From positions 4,693,162-4,757,161 of the forward strand of contig KL647292.1 in NCBI GenBank assembly GCA_000727475.1: DNA of 64,000 bases, written 5' to 3'. Position numbers and translations under genes: made by a program. This DNA is from Sarcocystis neurona (lineage: Eukaryota > Apicomplexa > Conoidasida > Eucoccidiorida > Sarcocystidae). Positions 32,096 to 43,599 of the stretch are shown here, in pieces (the first letter of the stretch is position 1; every line of letters starts with the position of its first letter). The notes under the pieces are model-generated. The model saw only the letters and a list, made by a program, of their open reading frames with translations. It did no database searches and was not told the origin of the DNA.

Positions 32096-32843
32096 GGGAG
32101 TCTATGTGTGTGCACAGATACACCTGTGTGCGTACGGTCGATTTGCAGTCCTTCTTCTCGAAGGTACTATTTTGTCCTCTCTCTTTTCCTTGCAGCAATC
32201 CTTCTCAGCAAAACACAACTATCGGTTGTTAGCTTTCTGCCGTGTCAACTGATGGGGGCCCCTGTGTAGGCGTAGGAGAAGGCAGCAAGCAGATAGAAAG
32301 ACGTGTACACATGGACTCTACACCTGTAGCCACAGTGTGTCTACAATTCGCCTCTTACACTTACACTGCGATACGTGCGGTCTGAAATTCATCGCCGATT
32401 ATATGTAGGGAGAAAGGTGGAGCTAAACAAAGATATGCACACGTGCTTTCAACTCCTGCTCACACGCCTGTGCTCTGGGCGGGTAACTTTGCTGCAGTGC
32501 TAATGAATCAGAGCAAATATGTCTGTCTAATTCTGTGAGTGTTCTTCCCAAGAAAAAAACCTTCTTCAACGTTCAACACACAAAAGAAGTATTTGTTGAC
32601 ATGGTCAAGTTAAACCACCTCACCAAAAAATGTTTCTACACTTATGTACGTACTTATACATTGTTACGCATGAGCGAGTGTGTCTGGGTACGAATCATTA
32701 TATACGATAAACGAGTAGTAGGGTCACACAGGCATGCCGTGTGCCTGTGTATACGGGCCAGGAATGTCTGTCGAGACAGTTGTTTTTGACCGCAGAGGAG
32801 AGGCCTAACGCAGCTGTCTGGTAAACACAGCGGTTCGAATAGA

Positions 32844-33260
32844 GTGACGACAGGAGAAGCCGCAGCGGAAAGAGCGGCGGCACATAGAACAGCCGCAGGA
32901 AGAACAGCCGCGGGACGCGCAGCCGCAGGAAGAGCAGTCGCAAGGAGAGAAGCAGCAAGAAGAGGCAGCGACACGGAGACGCACAACAAGAGGACCCAGC
33001 ACCGCCGTCAAAACCAGGGGAAAGAATGGCTCTTTACGCAGCCGCCTTGATTGCCGAAACGAGTATAGCCATCTGAGATGACTGCCCAGCAGCGCACCGC
33101 CTTCGTGACTGTAGCACCAGCAGCAGCGACAGCAGCAGCGACAGCAGCAGCGACAGCAGCAGCGACAGCAGCAGCACCAACAGCAGCACCAACAGCAGCT
33201 ACAGCAGCAGCTACAGCAACAGAAGCAGCCGTGGCAGCAGCAGTAATTCATCTAGCAGCA
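32844..33260. repeat. CAG-rich island with 12- and 15-bp tandem units
   Basis: From about 32880 a 15-bp unit of CAGCCGCAGGAAGAR type is repeated. From 33118 a 12-bp GCAGCAGCGACA unit gives about four perfect copies, followed by CAGCAGCACCAA and CAGCAGCTACAG variants. All three + frames stay open over the second block, giving poly-Ala, Gln-rich and Ser-rich readings. One + frame across 32849-33076 (QPQEEQPRDAQPQEEQ) looks like a typical coccidian low-complexity segment, so this may be an exon of an unidentified gene. The strand cannot be fixed. Confidence 0.5.
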
Positions 33261-33280
33261 GTCCCCACGTTAGGTAGCCT

Positions 33281-33741
33281 GTGCACAGGTTAAAGAAGGA
33301 AGCGGCAGCAGTAGCAGATCCTGCGTTGCTCGGGCCCTCGGCAGTGTTTGCTTGTAGAGAAAGTAGAAGAAGTGTCGCCGAGAGATCTGTGCCAATAGCG
33401 CTGGCTGGAGGCTGCCATGACTGCTGCGGCCTATCTGCCTGGTGCGTCAATCTGCTGTGTGCGGAGGCAGTAGCATTGCTGCTCCTTCTGTGGTGCAGCA
33501 ACAGGGCTGCTGCTGCAGCGCATGCGTTAGTGGAAGCGCTGCTGTTGCTTCGTTTTCTGCGGTGCTGTCTGTTCTATCTGTGTCCCAGTCCGCTTCTAGA
33601 CTGCTTCTCCTCGCTCCGTCCTCTACTGGGAAAGACACACAAGTGCTGCTGCTATGCGATGAAGAAGAGGAAGAAGAAACGGCGCTCGCGGCTGCCTCTT
33701 GTTGTCGTGCACGCGACAGGAAGATTTTGACGAGGTTCTGA
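33281..33741. other. GC-rich island with overlapping open frames
   Basis: + frames are open at 33281-33730 and 33442-33741, and a minus-strand frame at 33447-33950. The + frame ending at 33741 has an acidic Asp-Glu run (CDEEEEEETALAA). The minus frame reads VEDGARRSSLEADWDTDRTD over the same bases. Composition differs sharply from the flanking AT-rich DNA, suggesting exon sequence, but I cannot choose the strand. Confidence 0.3.
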
Positions 33742-34229
33742 AGAACAGCAGACCAAGCACAAATCAACGCTCTGCACCGGAAGAAGCACACACCCATATC
33801 CATACACATACACATAAATACATATATATGTGTAGGTCCGCTTGAGAGTGTAACTTTCTTGTACAAAGGTGCACTTAGGTACGTGTTGCGGACGCACAGA
33901 AGTGCGTACGTAGACTTGTACTTATTAAACATCCATCCACGTATATACATACCAACATATATTTATACGCGCGATACAGGAATACAAAGGGTAGTATTTT
34001 CCGCCCTTTACCTTGCATACGCGTAGATACGCGTAGGCGGCTATCGATCCGGGTGCCAGAACACCGCTTCATCTATGTTTCTATCTGTAGGTATATACGG
34101 ACCTACGTCGGAAGGCATATAGGTATACATACGCATTTATTTGCGTGAATATATATGTGTACATACATATGGATATATTTAGGACAGGGGTTCGGTTACA
34201 ATTCTGCGTGTACGTAGAGAAACAGATTG

Positions 34230-35061
34230 ATATAAGTGGGAAGAAATACACGTTTAAACATGTGCATACATATATATATATATATATATATACACGTATA
34301 TGTCTCTGTCTCTCTCTCTCTATATATATATATATACTACNNNNNNNNNNNNNNNNNNNNNNNNNNNNNNNNNNNNNNNNNNNNNNNNNNNNNNNNNNNN
34401 NNNNNNNNNNNNNNNNNNNNNNNNNNNNNNNNNNNNNNNNNNNNNNNNNNNNNNNNNNNNNNNNNNNNNNNNNNNNNNNNNNNNNNNNNNNNNNNNNNNN
34501 NNNNNNNNNNNNNNNNNNNNNNNNNNNNNNNNNNNNNNNNNNNNNNNNNNNNNNNNNNNNNNNNNNNNNNNNNNNNNNNNNNNNNNNNNNNNNNNNNNNN
34601 NNNNNNNNNNNNNNNNNNNNNNNNNNNNNNNNNNNNNNNNNNNNNNNNNNNNNNNNNNNNNNNNNNNNNNNNNNNNNNNNNNNNNNNNNNNNNNNNNNNN
34701 NNNNNNNNNNNNNNNNNNNNNNNNNNNNNNNNNNNNNNNNNNNNNNNNNNNNNNNNNNNNNNNNNNNNNNNNNNNNNNNNNNNNNNNNNNNNNNNNNNNN
34801 NNNNNNNNNNNNNNNNNNNNNNNNNNNNNNNNNNNNNNNNNNNNNNNNNNNNNNNNNNNNNNNNNNNNNNNNNNNNNNNNNNNNNNNNNNNNNNNNNNNN
34901 NNNNNNNNNNNNNNNNNNNNNNNNNNNNNNNNNNNNNNNNNNNNNNNNATATAAGTAGGGAAGGAAATAACACGTTTAAACTATGTGCATACATATATAT
35001 ATATATATATATATACACGTATATGTCTCTGTCTCTCTCTCTCTATATATATATATATATA
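34230..35061. repeat. 608-base assembly gap flanked by near-identical direct repeats
   Basis: Bases 34341-34948 are N. The ~110 bases before the gap (34230-34340) and after it (34949-35061) share ATATAAGTxGGRAxGAAATA, ACACGTTTAAA, TGTGCATACATATATA, CACGTATATGTCTCTG and (CT)n(TA)n in the same order. Reading frames drawn across the Ns are meaningless. Confidence 0.9.
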
Positions 35062-35385
35062 CATGCATGTGAGCTGCTGTATACGCGTATGTTGCGCATG
35101 CAGGCTGAAATTAAGTTCAAGGCATCTCTTCTGCCGTGCTTGTCTGTGTCGGCTGCGTCGTTCAACTGCATATGTGTACGTGTATTTCTTTAGAGGTTTA
35201 CGCGCATACACAGACGCCTGTAAATACGTCTGTGTGAGGTGGAGTTGCATACAGCAAAGTGCATTACCAGCTTCGCGCGAACATGTAAAAGTGGAAGGGT
35301 GTGCCTCCCTACCCACTTCCCCGTCGCTCTGCGTCTTTTTCTTCCCCAGTTCCTCCTGCGTTGCCCGCTTCTCTCTAACCAACAG

Positions 35386-35698
35386 CGCTGTCATTATGAC
35401 GCTTTTATCTCTCTGTCTGGGTATTCACCACTATGCGCTGTTCAACCCGCTCCTGTCACTTTTAGGCTCCCGAATTTCCCCTGCCTTGGTGACCATGCGT
35501 GTAAGTGTTCTGAGCCTCCCTCGCATTCTCGGCTTTTTCTCTCCCCTCCGGCTTTTTCTTCTTCTTTTTCTTTTTTCTTCTCCGAGTGCAGTCACAAAAT
35601 TACGAACAGAAGCAGTGCTTCTTCGTCTCGTGGCATCTTACGGCGAGCGGAGAGAGATCCGCCGCAGAAAGGAGATGAAATTCATTCCCAAAAAGTAG
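35386..35698 (+). CDS. 3' end of an unidentified gene, two exons
   Basis: join(35386..35500, 35592..35698). The acceptor CTCTAACCAACAG ends at 35385. The donor is GTAAGT at 35501. The next acceptor is a long T/C tract ending GAGTGCAG at 35591. The 91-base intron leaves the frame intact (T|TC gives Phe). The peptide runs RCHYDAFISLSGYSPL ... LPNFPCLGDHAFTKLRTEAV and ends in a basic tail, RRRKEMKFIPKK, at TAG 35696-35698. I do not recognise the family. A short basic C-terminus of this kind occurs in many ribosomal or organellar proteins, but that is only a possibility. 5' exons were not found and may lie in the assembly gap. Confidence 0.4.
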
Positions 35699-35699
35699 C

Positions 35700-36940
35700 G
35701 CGTGTTTGAAGCAGCAGTTTACGTATGCCACCGTCTCCGTCTAAGGAAAGTCGAAAACCAAAATAAGTAAAAGTTCACTCAAATGTTAGCCGGCCATAAG
35801 GGTAGATACTGCAGAAGTCGGTAGAATCACTCACGCGATACACGCAATTCTGCTTTCACAGAGTTCTGGCAATCTACAAAGATACATGCGTATATGAACA
35901 GATGTAGACGCACACATGTGAAGACACGCTAGATATCCCTACTATCATTTCTTTTCCCATTCATATAGATATGTATGTTTTGAATTATACGGCTGTCAGA
36001 ACAGCTAGACGTAGACACGTGTGTGTCTCTAGCTGGACACACAACGTGTCTACATACACTCTCATAGATATGTGTAGGTCGGTGTAATACTCAACTGGTC
36101 CATTCAAATTTGTACATGAATAACGCCATACATACGAGTGCTTATACACGCTCCACTACATACACACACATACGTATAACTATACAGTACAAATACACGC
36201 CATACAAAAGTACATACATATTTATATATATACGTATGCTATACACAAGGATATATATGTATGCGCATTTGAATGTGCACATGTAGATGCAGGTATGCGT
36301 ATGTTCGTATGCGTCCGTGTGCAAATTTGTATATACTTTCGCGTATTTGACCCACTTTAAGGTGCTTCACTAATTAGACGGAGTACGTCTATAGCAGCAG
36401 AATTAAGATTGTCTCTATAAATTTCTTTTTGACACCTACACGTGAACAACTCCACATATCACACAAAGTAGATAGGCACATATCTAGCATGCACGTGTAT
36501 ACACATACATATATATACACATATATATATATATAAGTACACGTACGTGCGGAGTGCCGGTGAATGCGTGCGTCTGTACATACGTGCGTTTGTGTGCATG
36601 CGACTACTTATACGTACGGAAGAACTACAACGGAAGAAGAAGAAAAAGAAAGAAGGGACTGCCTGTTACACATGAAGTGTCTGCTGGTGTGTGTCTGTAT
36701 GTGTATACAAAAAATGGAGAGCGGAGAATACAGATAGACGCGCGCACGTGCGTGCAAGCTCAGATAAACGGTCTTCATGTGTATGCACGTATATGCGTAT
36801 ATAGTCGCCCAGGTGGAGAAAGGAACGTCCATCTTTTTGCAGGCGGGGTGGAAGTATGCAACTAACGAAAAGGCTCGAGTACGAAAGAGAAACGAAGTGC
36901 TTTAACTTTATATTGGCTCTCCTGAGTGCTCAGTACTCAC
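35700..36940. other. No recognisable gene; scattered TA/CA microsatellites
   Basis: AT-rich with ATACATAYATA words, notably 36120-36260 and 36480-36540. There is one small Lys/Arg-rich open frame at 36554-36865 that I do not support as a gene. Confidence 0.4.
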
Positions 36941-36949
36941 GCCTCTAAT

Positions 36950-37560
36950 TGTGTATATACATAAGTGTATATGTATGTGCCTGTAGATGTTCAAATAAGT
37001 GTATATATATATATGTGTATATATGTGAAGATATATATATATACAGATAGATAGATATTGAGGTAGAGTAAAGAAGAGGGAAGAGACGCAGGAAAGATCT
37101 ACATATACAAATATATATATATATAAGTGTATACGTGTGTGCATGTAGATATTCGAAGAGGTATATATGTATATGCATATATGTGTGAAGTTGTAGATAT
37201 GAGGGCAGATAGATAGATCTTGAGGTAGAGTAAAAAGGGGAAAAGAGACGTAGGAAAGATCTACAGACGTAAACATATACATATATATATGTGCATGTAC
37301 ATATTCAAATAGGTGTGTATGTATATATGCGTATATATGAGAAGTTATATACATGCAGATAGATACATATTGAGGTAGAGTGGAAAAGCAAAAAAGAGAC
37401 ATAGGGGAGATCTACATATGCAAACACATTATATATATGCATGTAGATATTCAAACAGGTGTATATATATATATGCGTTTGTGTGTGAAGATATATATAT
37501 ATATATATATATATACAGGTAGATACGTGGATGTTGAGGTTAAAACGACAGCAGATGAAT
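36950..37560. repeat. Minisatellite, four copies of ~130-165 bp
   Basis: Each unit contains CAGATAGATA, TATTGAGGTAGAGTRRAAA, AGAGACRYAGGRAAGATCTACA, a TATATA run and GCATGTAGATATTCRAA. TTGAGGTxxAG recurs near 37060, 37220, 37370 and 37535. Periodicity is disturbed by variable TA tracts. Confidence 0.8.
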
Positions 37561-37899
37561 AGGAAATAACTACACTCAAACGATTATACTCTTCTCTGTA
37601 TTTATATGTGGGAGTTGTGTGGATCTGTGCACACTTCCACTCAGGAAGAAAAAAAGAGACAGAGGGGAGGAAGTAGCCACAGAGGCTAACGTCAACAAGG
37701 GAAATCACCTGATTTCGTTGATGCGAGCAGGCGTATGTATGCGTACGTATTGTTAGCTACATATAAATAAGAATACATGCCCACGTACGTGTACATACAT
37801 ATGTACATACACATATATCTGCGAATACTTTGGGACGTGTCTCACACATTTATGTATACATGGAAGTTTATTTCCAGCTGCACCCCTTTCTAGACATAT

Positions 37900-38480
37900 G
37901 TGGAGAGAGAAAGAGAAAGAGACATATCTATGCCTCATATATATATATATACATATACGTGTGAATATTCACATATATTCAGACAAATCTATGCCTCTTA
38001 TATATATATATATACGTATACATGTGAATATTCACATATATTCACCAGACGTATCTGGAGAGAGACAGAGAAACAGAGAGAGACATATCTATGCATATAT
38101 ACATATAATTGTGTATACTCACGCATATTCACTTAGTTCAACGTATGCCTACGTATATACATACACGTATGTATATATATATATATATATATGTATACAG
38201 AGAGACAGAAAGAAAGACAGAGATATATATATATATATAACGAGAGAGCGAAGTGTGCGGATTAACACGTACGTGTGTATCTGTGTGTATATGTATATGT
38301 GTGTACAGCGAGAGAGAGACGCACATATGCGTGTATATATATATATATATATTATTATATATCCACTCATTTCAATGTATGTCTCCATATATTATATATA
38401 TATATAAAGAGAGAAAGAAGTGTGGATATAAACGTGCATAGGTTTGTCTTTCTCTCTCTAGGTAAATCGATATAGACGAA
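37900..38480. repeat. TA/GA-rich tandem array with GTGAATATTCAC palindromes
   Basis: Repeated AGAGACATATCTATGCCTC, a TA run and GTGAATATTCACATATATTCA in the first half (37915-38130), then looser GAGAGAGA plus TATATA units. GTGAATATTCAC is a perfect 12-bp palindrome occurring at about 37961 and 38022. Confidence 0.75.
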
Positions 38481-39289
38481 GAGAGGGAGAGAAAGACCCA
38501 TCTATATGTATGTGTGTATAAATTTTCACATATCAGGCCGTGCCAGTGTATTCCTATATATATATACAGAAAGACAAGTGCGCTGCGCCTAAAAACACGT
38601 ACAAGTATATAGGTACTTTAAAAACCTGTGTCTGTGCCTCGTGAAGTGTCAGTGTCAACACACATAAACTTGCAGATGGCGGGGTCTACCATAAAGGAAA
38701 GCTGGCGACGCTTACCTGCGCCAGCAGATGCAGCTACTCTCTGCTGTATGGACGTGTAATAGCGTCGACGCATATGCGTGGCCCAAGGCAGACAAAATAA
38801 ACGTGATTGCTTGTATGTGTATCTGACTCAAGTATAAGTATCACAACATATATACGTCGCGCACACCAGTGTTCCATTCCCGCAAGCATATCTTGGTTGC
38901 TGAAGGAAGGCTACATATACATATATATATATATGGAATGTGTTATGGGGAATGAGTATGGCAGATGTAACAAAGACCCACATATATACATACATACGTA
39001 TAACGATATATATATAAGTAGATAGACACTCGAGAACCAGGAACACCTAGTGCCCCTCCTTTGCTAAAAGAGAAATCCTGCCGGAATCGCTGTTTACACG
39101 CAGAGAGAGAAGGAGAGTGTCTTGGGTGTGTGGGCATGCGTATGTGTATACACCAAGACTATAGATATTTACGCGTATATATCTGTGTGAAGGGATTCGT
39201 ATATGCGTGCCTATGCATATATTCGGAGCTGTACACAGGTTTTGTGTAAATAGTGAGTGTGACCCATGTGGATATATGTATAAATGCCG

Positions 39290-39550
39290 AGAGGGGAAAC
39301 AAAGGGCAAAACGCGTACCGCTGCAAGCATGTATACACACGTCTAAACGGATGGAGAGAGAAGAAGCATGAAAACACGTGAACCGCTGCACGTGCGTACA
39401 TACGTATAAATTCAGATAGGAAAGCAGCATATATACGTATAGCTGGAAAAAGACAAGAAGCAGGAGGAGCACATTTAGGGATGCAAGCCTGTGCACACGT
39501 AGAAACGGAGAGAAAAAAGAAGCAGGAGAAACACGTGTACCGCTGCAAGC
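39290..39550. repeat. Three diverged units with ACCGCTGCAAGC and AGAAGCA
   Basis: The landmark ACCGCTGCAxGC occurs near 39317, 39381 and 39539, and GCAAGCxTGTxYACACGTxTAAACGGA occurs near 39325 and 39484. The last copy abuts the MOB-like exon. Confidence 0.6.
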
Positions 39551-39647
39551 AGACTGAAATGTTCTCGGTAGACGTGGGCGTAAAGCTGCATGAGCTGCGC
39601 CATCACGCCGCGCACGTGCTGCTCGAAGTCGGCCGGAAAAGCTTCGC
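39541..39647 (-). CDS. Internal exon of a MOB1-family kinase adaptor (orphan)
   Basis: The minus-strand translation reads GEAFPADFEQHV, then RGVMAQLMQLYAHVYREHF. MOB proteins have at this place a G-x-x-FP-x-x-F, six to eight residues, I-x-x-x-L-x-x-x-YAH-I/V-Y-x-x-HF block, the helix that carries the invariant His of the structural zinc site, so the match is specific despite its length. MOB proteins bind and activate NDR/LATS-type kinases in mitotic exit and polarity. The acceptor is AATCAG at 39648-39653. The donor is uncertain: GTACAC at 39540 or GTCTGC at 39554. The expected upstream part (EFCT...CP zinc ligands) and the following HLNT...HF block were not found. They may be missed in AT-rich DNA, be in the gap, or be lost. 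Confidence 0.6.
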
Positions 39648-40345
39648 CTGATTGGCAGATCAACGAAGACACCTATAAAAAGAGAGGAATATCTCCTGTT
39701 CACTTCACTCCTTCCCTACATTCGCACACAAGTATGCCTCCCAATAGTTCGTGTCTCAATTCAAAGCTAACGGAAGGGCAACGTGGACCTTGTTTTTCTA
39801 TAGCACAGACACAGGTACATACACACACACACACGTGGAGGAGTCGGCCCTATATGTACGTATTAGATGTGCTCAAGTACGTACATCCACTACATACCTA
39901 TGTACGCATAAGATCTATACGTATATATACATATATATGTATATGTACGCTTCTAGGCGGGGACAAACACGTACTGATATTGAGGTATGTGTATACACGT
40001 ACAGGCCTCAACGGCTAAAACACAATATAAGGAAAGGAACTGTCCAGGATCCGGTTTGTACCTGGTTTATGCATACACATGAGTATGTTCTACAGTTGCG
40101 TATGTGAGATATATACGAACGTACACAGAGGTGTTGTACGTTGATATACGTGGAAGACCTATGTTCATATCCACTCCTGTGGAACAAGAGAAACCTCCTG
40201 ATATACTGCGATATATAAGAATGTGCGCAGAGGAGGATATTGTACGTGTATATATGTGGAAGATCTATGTACGTATCCACTTTTATATAAGGACAGAAAC
40301 CTACGGATATACATACGATACACTTACAGGTCTACGATATCTGCA

Positions 40346-40414
40346 TGTATATACATATACATATATATATACATATATATATACATATATATATACATAT
40401 ATATATACATATAT
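40346..40414. repeat. Perfect (ACATATATATAT)n microsatellite
   Basis: A 12-base unit repeated about five times without interruption. Confidence 0.9.
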
Positions 40415-40429
40415 TCCCAATAATTATTA

Positions 40430-41710
40430 CGTACGTGTGTGTGGAGGGCAGTTAAGAACGGTGTAGACAGAAGGTTGTGTGAGTATCGATTCATGTGGAG
40501 ACACCCGTCTAGACACATGCCATCATCTGGACTAGCGTGCGATGACTGTACTCTGTCTCGGCGTCAGGTGCTGCTCTTCTGAGTTGGCAAAGGCACTTCC
40601 ATTCGATAAGAGCTTTCTGTATTCTACACATAAACAAAAATACTCAGGGGTGATTTTCTGCATATAGACGTCAATACCTGTTACAACGGCGCGAACGCAA
40701 CAACGTAGGGACGAATCTCTCTCTCTCACTACCTATATACATACACTGTATGCCTAAATGTGGTCGGATTCTATTAGATGTTCATTTACGTGTTTATATA
40801 TTTGTGCATACATGCGCGGGTGTGTAAAGATGTGTTTGCCGGGAGAGTTTAGAGATGCGTACGTGGAGGCGTCTCAGCACAACACTGCACACGAAGGAAT
40901 ATAGGGAGGCAGGTACAACTGCATGCGCCTGCGGAGAGGGAGATAAAGAGGTACACACATACGCACGTGTGCATTTGTATGGACACAAAGAATCTTTCCT
41001 CAAGTCAGGGAAGCTTCAAAAAATAGAGCTGCAGGACTTGGAGCCCCGCGACGTCTCAACGCGTAAGCAAGTGTGGAAACTGACTACCAAACACTTGCGG
41101 AAAGAAGCGCAAGCACACGAACGTACATACGTCCTTGCTGAAAGAGCTCTGCCCACGCGTACACGTTGGTGAGGTAAGCCTGACAGAGAGAGAGAAGGGG
41201 AGAGAGAAATTAAGCTGTACGTACACGCCTCCGCTTGCAGCAAACTACCAATCCTTGTATCGCCTTCCGCATTGTGCAGCGACTACGCGGTACGTACACC
41301 ACAGCTTGTAGCAAGAAGCGCAAGGCTCGCGTATCGCGACGCGCTGCGGCGCGCGTGTGCTGTACGTACACCTCAGCATGCAGGATGTGTTCATCTGTCC
41401 GTAACTCCCGCTTGCCACAGCAGGCCGGGGGAGATAAGAAAGAAGAGCTACGCACAGGTGCTGTTGCAGCAGTTGCTGGGATGGCCCCCAAGAGCAGCCG
41501 TGAGGATCGCTTCTACAGGAGTCTTGAAGGTGTCTGCTTCATAGTGGGGATCGCGCATGTTCCTGGCTACGACGGCGCAGCAATACATACGGATATATAG
41601 GAAAATGCGCATGCAGAGGTACGGTCTGATTCTATGAAGCAGTAATTCACCAGAAACACACACATGTTCGGAAACGCACGAACGAGCTACTAGGAGAACG
41701 AAGAAAGGTA
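40430..41710. other. No assigned gene; weak coding-like patches
   Basis: A + frame at 40990-41172 (KLQKIELQDLEPRDVSTRK) and a + frame at 41460-41600 (MAPKSSREDRFYRSLEGVCF) have protein-like composition. Neither has a joinable neighbour and both have equally open competing frames. Recorded as candidates only. Confidence 0.25.
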
Positions 41711-41731
41711 GCTACACGCTAAGAACCTGCA

Positions 41732-42127
41732 GTGTCTTCCGCATGCAGAAGGTGGGAGGAGATGATTTCATGGACAGAAGGAGCAAGCGTGCTCCTGCGC
41801 AGACCTGGCTCAACAACAAATATGCTGCTGTTAAGAAGGGTCTTCCTGATCCGCATCAACAGCCGCCGCACGTGCTCCTTCGCTGGCCTCGGGGTTTCTC
41901 CAGCTGCGACGGCGACCCCACCAAGGCGAAAGCTGCAGCGCAGAACACCATGCCCAGGGGAAGCACTGACCGGCGCAGCACCGCTAGCCAATTTCTCAGG
42001 CGCAACTGGAGGAACTATCCTCAAAACAGCTGTGCCCACGTGCTTCTCGTTATCAGCTGAGAGAATCAATACAGCACCACCCACGCCCCGCATGGATCAA
42101 GAGGAGAGGAAGGCAGCTTCCGGATAA
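41732..42127. other. GC-rich island open in three frames
   Basis: + frames 41732-42127 and 41743-42060 and minus frame 42093-41719 are all open. The + frame starting at 41743 reads TWLNNKYAAVKKGLPDP, which is protein-like. The minus frame reads EHVRRLLMRIRKTLLNSSIF. The composition shift suggests an exon, but strand and identity are unresolved. Confidence 0.3.
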
Positions 42128-42994
42128 CAAGTAGAGTCGAAGGGAGAGTGGAGTGCGCGGGACCACAGCAAGCAGACGGGCAGTGCCCAAACACTAACGA
42201 CTCCCCTCTTGTTACACCCTTAGAGATGCACGCGAATATATGTGAAGATATATCAATTTGAAAGCACGCACATATACATGTATCTGCATATACGAATATG
42301 TGCGGACATGCTCATGCAAAGACACAAGTATACGCAACTGTAAAAACACAAGAGATCCAGGGAAAGTAGGCGCCTTCAACTGAGAAATGCCGTACGCGGC
42401 AACTGTACAGCGTCGCCACGCACCGGGTTCACGTGTGTATATATACGCGTGTATATAGAAATACGTAGGGGGAGAGATAACGTACGTCAATGTTTATAAT
42501 TACATGCAGAAGCATGCACACATAGGTACGTATATACTCCAGATCCTCTCAGTAAATATGTGCTAGCCGTCTGCACGTCATACACGCGTAAAGTTGGGCA
42601 CGCTGATACACGTGGAAGACCACAGGTTCACACAGATGGTTCCGTAGATAGGAACATGTCACGGAAGGCCGCAGAGGCTGCAGACATACACACACGTATC
42701 CAAGAAGTGATAGCAAAGAAACCTTCGTCTCATCATCTCCCTGTGCATGCCCTATGCCTCATGCCGTCCTTCTTGTTAAAGAAAAATATCGAACCAAATA
42801 TGCGGGTGCACAGAGCGGAGCCACCGTCGTTTGGTGAGTCTACTGTAGCTTCTAAGCGCATGCATGTCTACGTCTAGATGGTGTGTGTCTACCAGTGAGA
42901 CGACTCTCGCAAGATCTATACGTAGCCCTCCGATCTTTCTAGCAAATGTGTGTACACTTTATTAGATAGATTTTGTATTATCCGTTGGCAGCTG

Positions 42995-43590
42995 ATTCGG
43001 TGCTGGGAGCCTTCAGCAGCCGCGGCTTGTTCATTACTTGCCGGCCTTGAAGGATTTGCACATGCAGTGGTCTACGACGAAGCTCCAGACCATCTGGGCT
43101 TCGTTGACCACATCGTACGCTGCACGTCGCAGCAAAAGCAGCAAAAACGTTCGAAATTTCATAAGGGACGAGCAGCTGGAGGCGGCGGTGACATCGTACG
43201 TGCTGCAGGAGCAGCCCGGGACCGAAAATCAGCGTTTGATAGCAGTTCAGTAACTGCAGGAGCTTCACCAAATGCAACAGGAATCACAGACACGGTAGCA
43301 GCAGGCAATGCTGCAGCACACGTGAGGAAAATGTGGAGAGAAAATGCGGAAGCGGTGGGAACACCAGCAGCTGGAAAGGCTGCTGGTGCGAACGAAAGAG
43401 GGAAAAGAACTAAAGCTGGAGAACCAGCAGCAGCAGAGATAGCAGAAAGTGAAGCTGAAGCAGCCAGTGAAGAAATGCGAGACACAATAGCAGGATGAGC
43501 GGCAGCAGCAGCAGCCATCGCCGAATTTTGCAGAAGGAATAATAAGGGAGGCAATCTTTCGCGTCGACCTAGTAAAACGTGAGACGACGA
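42995..43590 (+). pseudogene. Gln-rich coding-like frame broken by five stops (or a spliced exon pair)
   Basis: One + frame (codon positions as 43038) reads LVHYLPALKDLHMQWSTTKL, then FIRDEQLEAAVTSYVLQEQP, then Gln/Lys-rich coiled-coil-like sequence, then NFAEGIIREAIFRVDLVKRE and ends at a GTAATC donor-like site near 43593. Between 43250 and 43495 it is interrupted by TAA, TAG, TGA, TAG and TAG. Each is one C-to-T change from CAA, CAG or CGA, and the four TAA/TAG codons stand where Gln would fit the surrounding Gln runs. Either the locus has decayed, or a ~200-base intron from the GTAACT donor at 43250 removes the stops. A competing Ala-rich + frame (42950-43498) has no stops but looks like the GCA reading of the same triplets. 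Family not recognised. Confidence 0.35.
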
Positions 43591-43599
43591 GCGGTCTTT

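Noticed and set aside
34145..35193. ORFs of 230-300 codons over 34.1-35.2 kb
   Set aside because: They consist mostly of X residues from the 608-base gap.
36950..38480. CRISPR-like regular repeats
   Set aside because: Units are directly tandem with variable TA tracts and no unique spacers. These are eukaryotic minisatellites.
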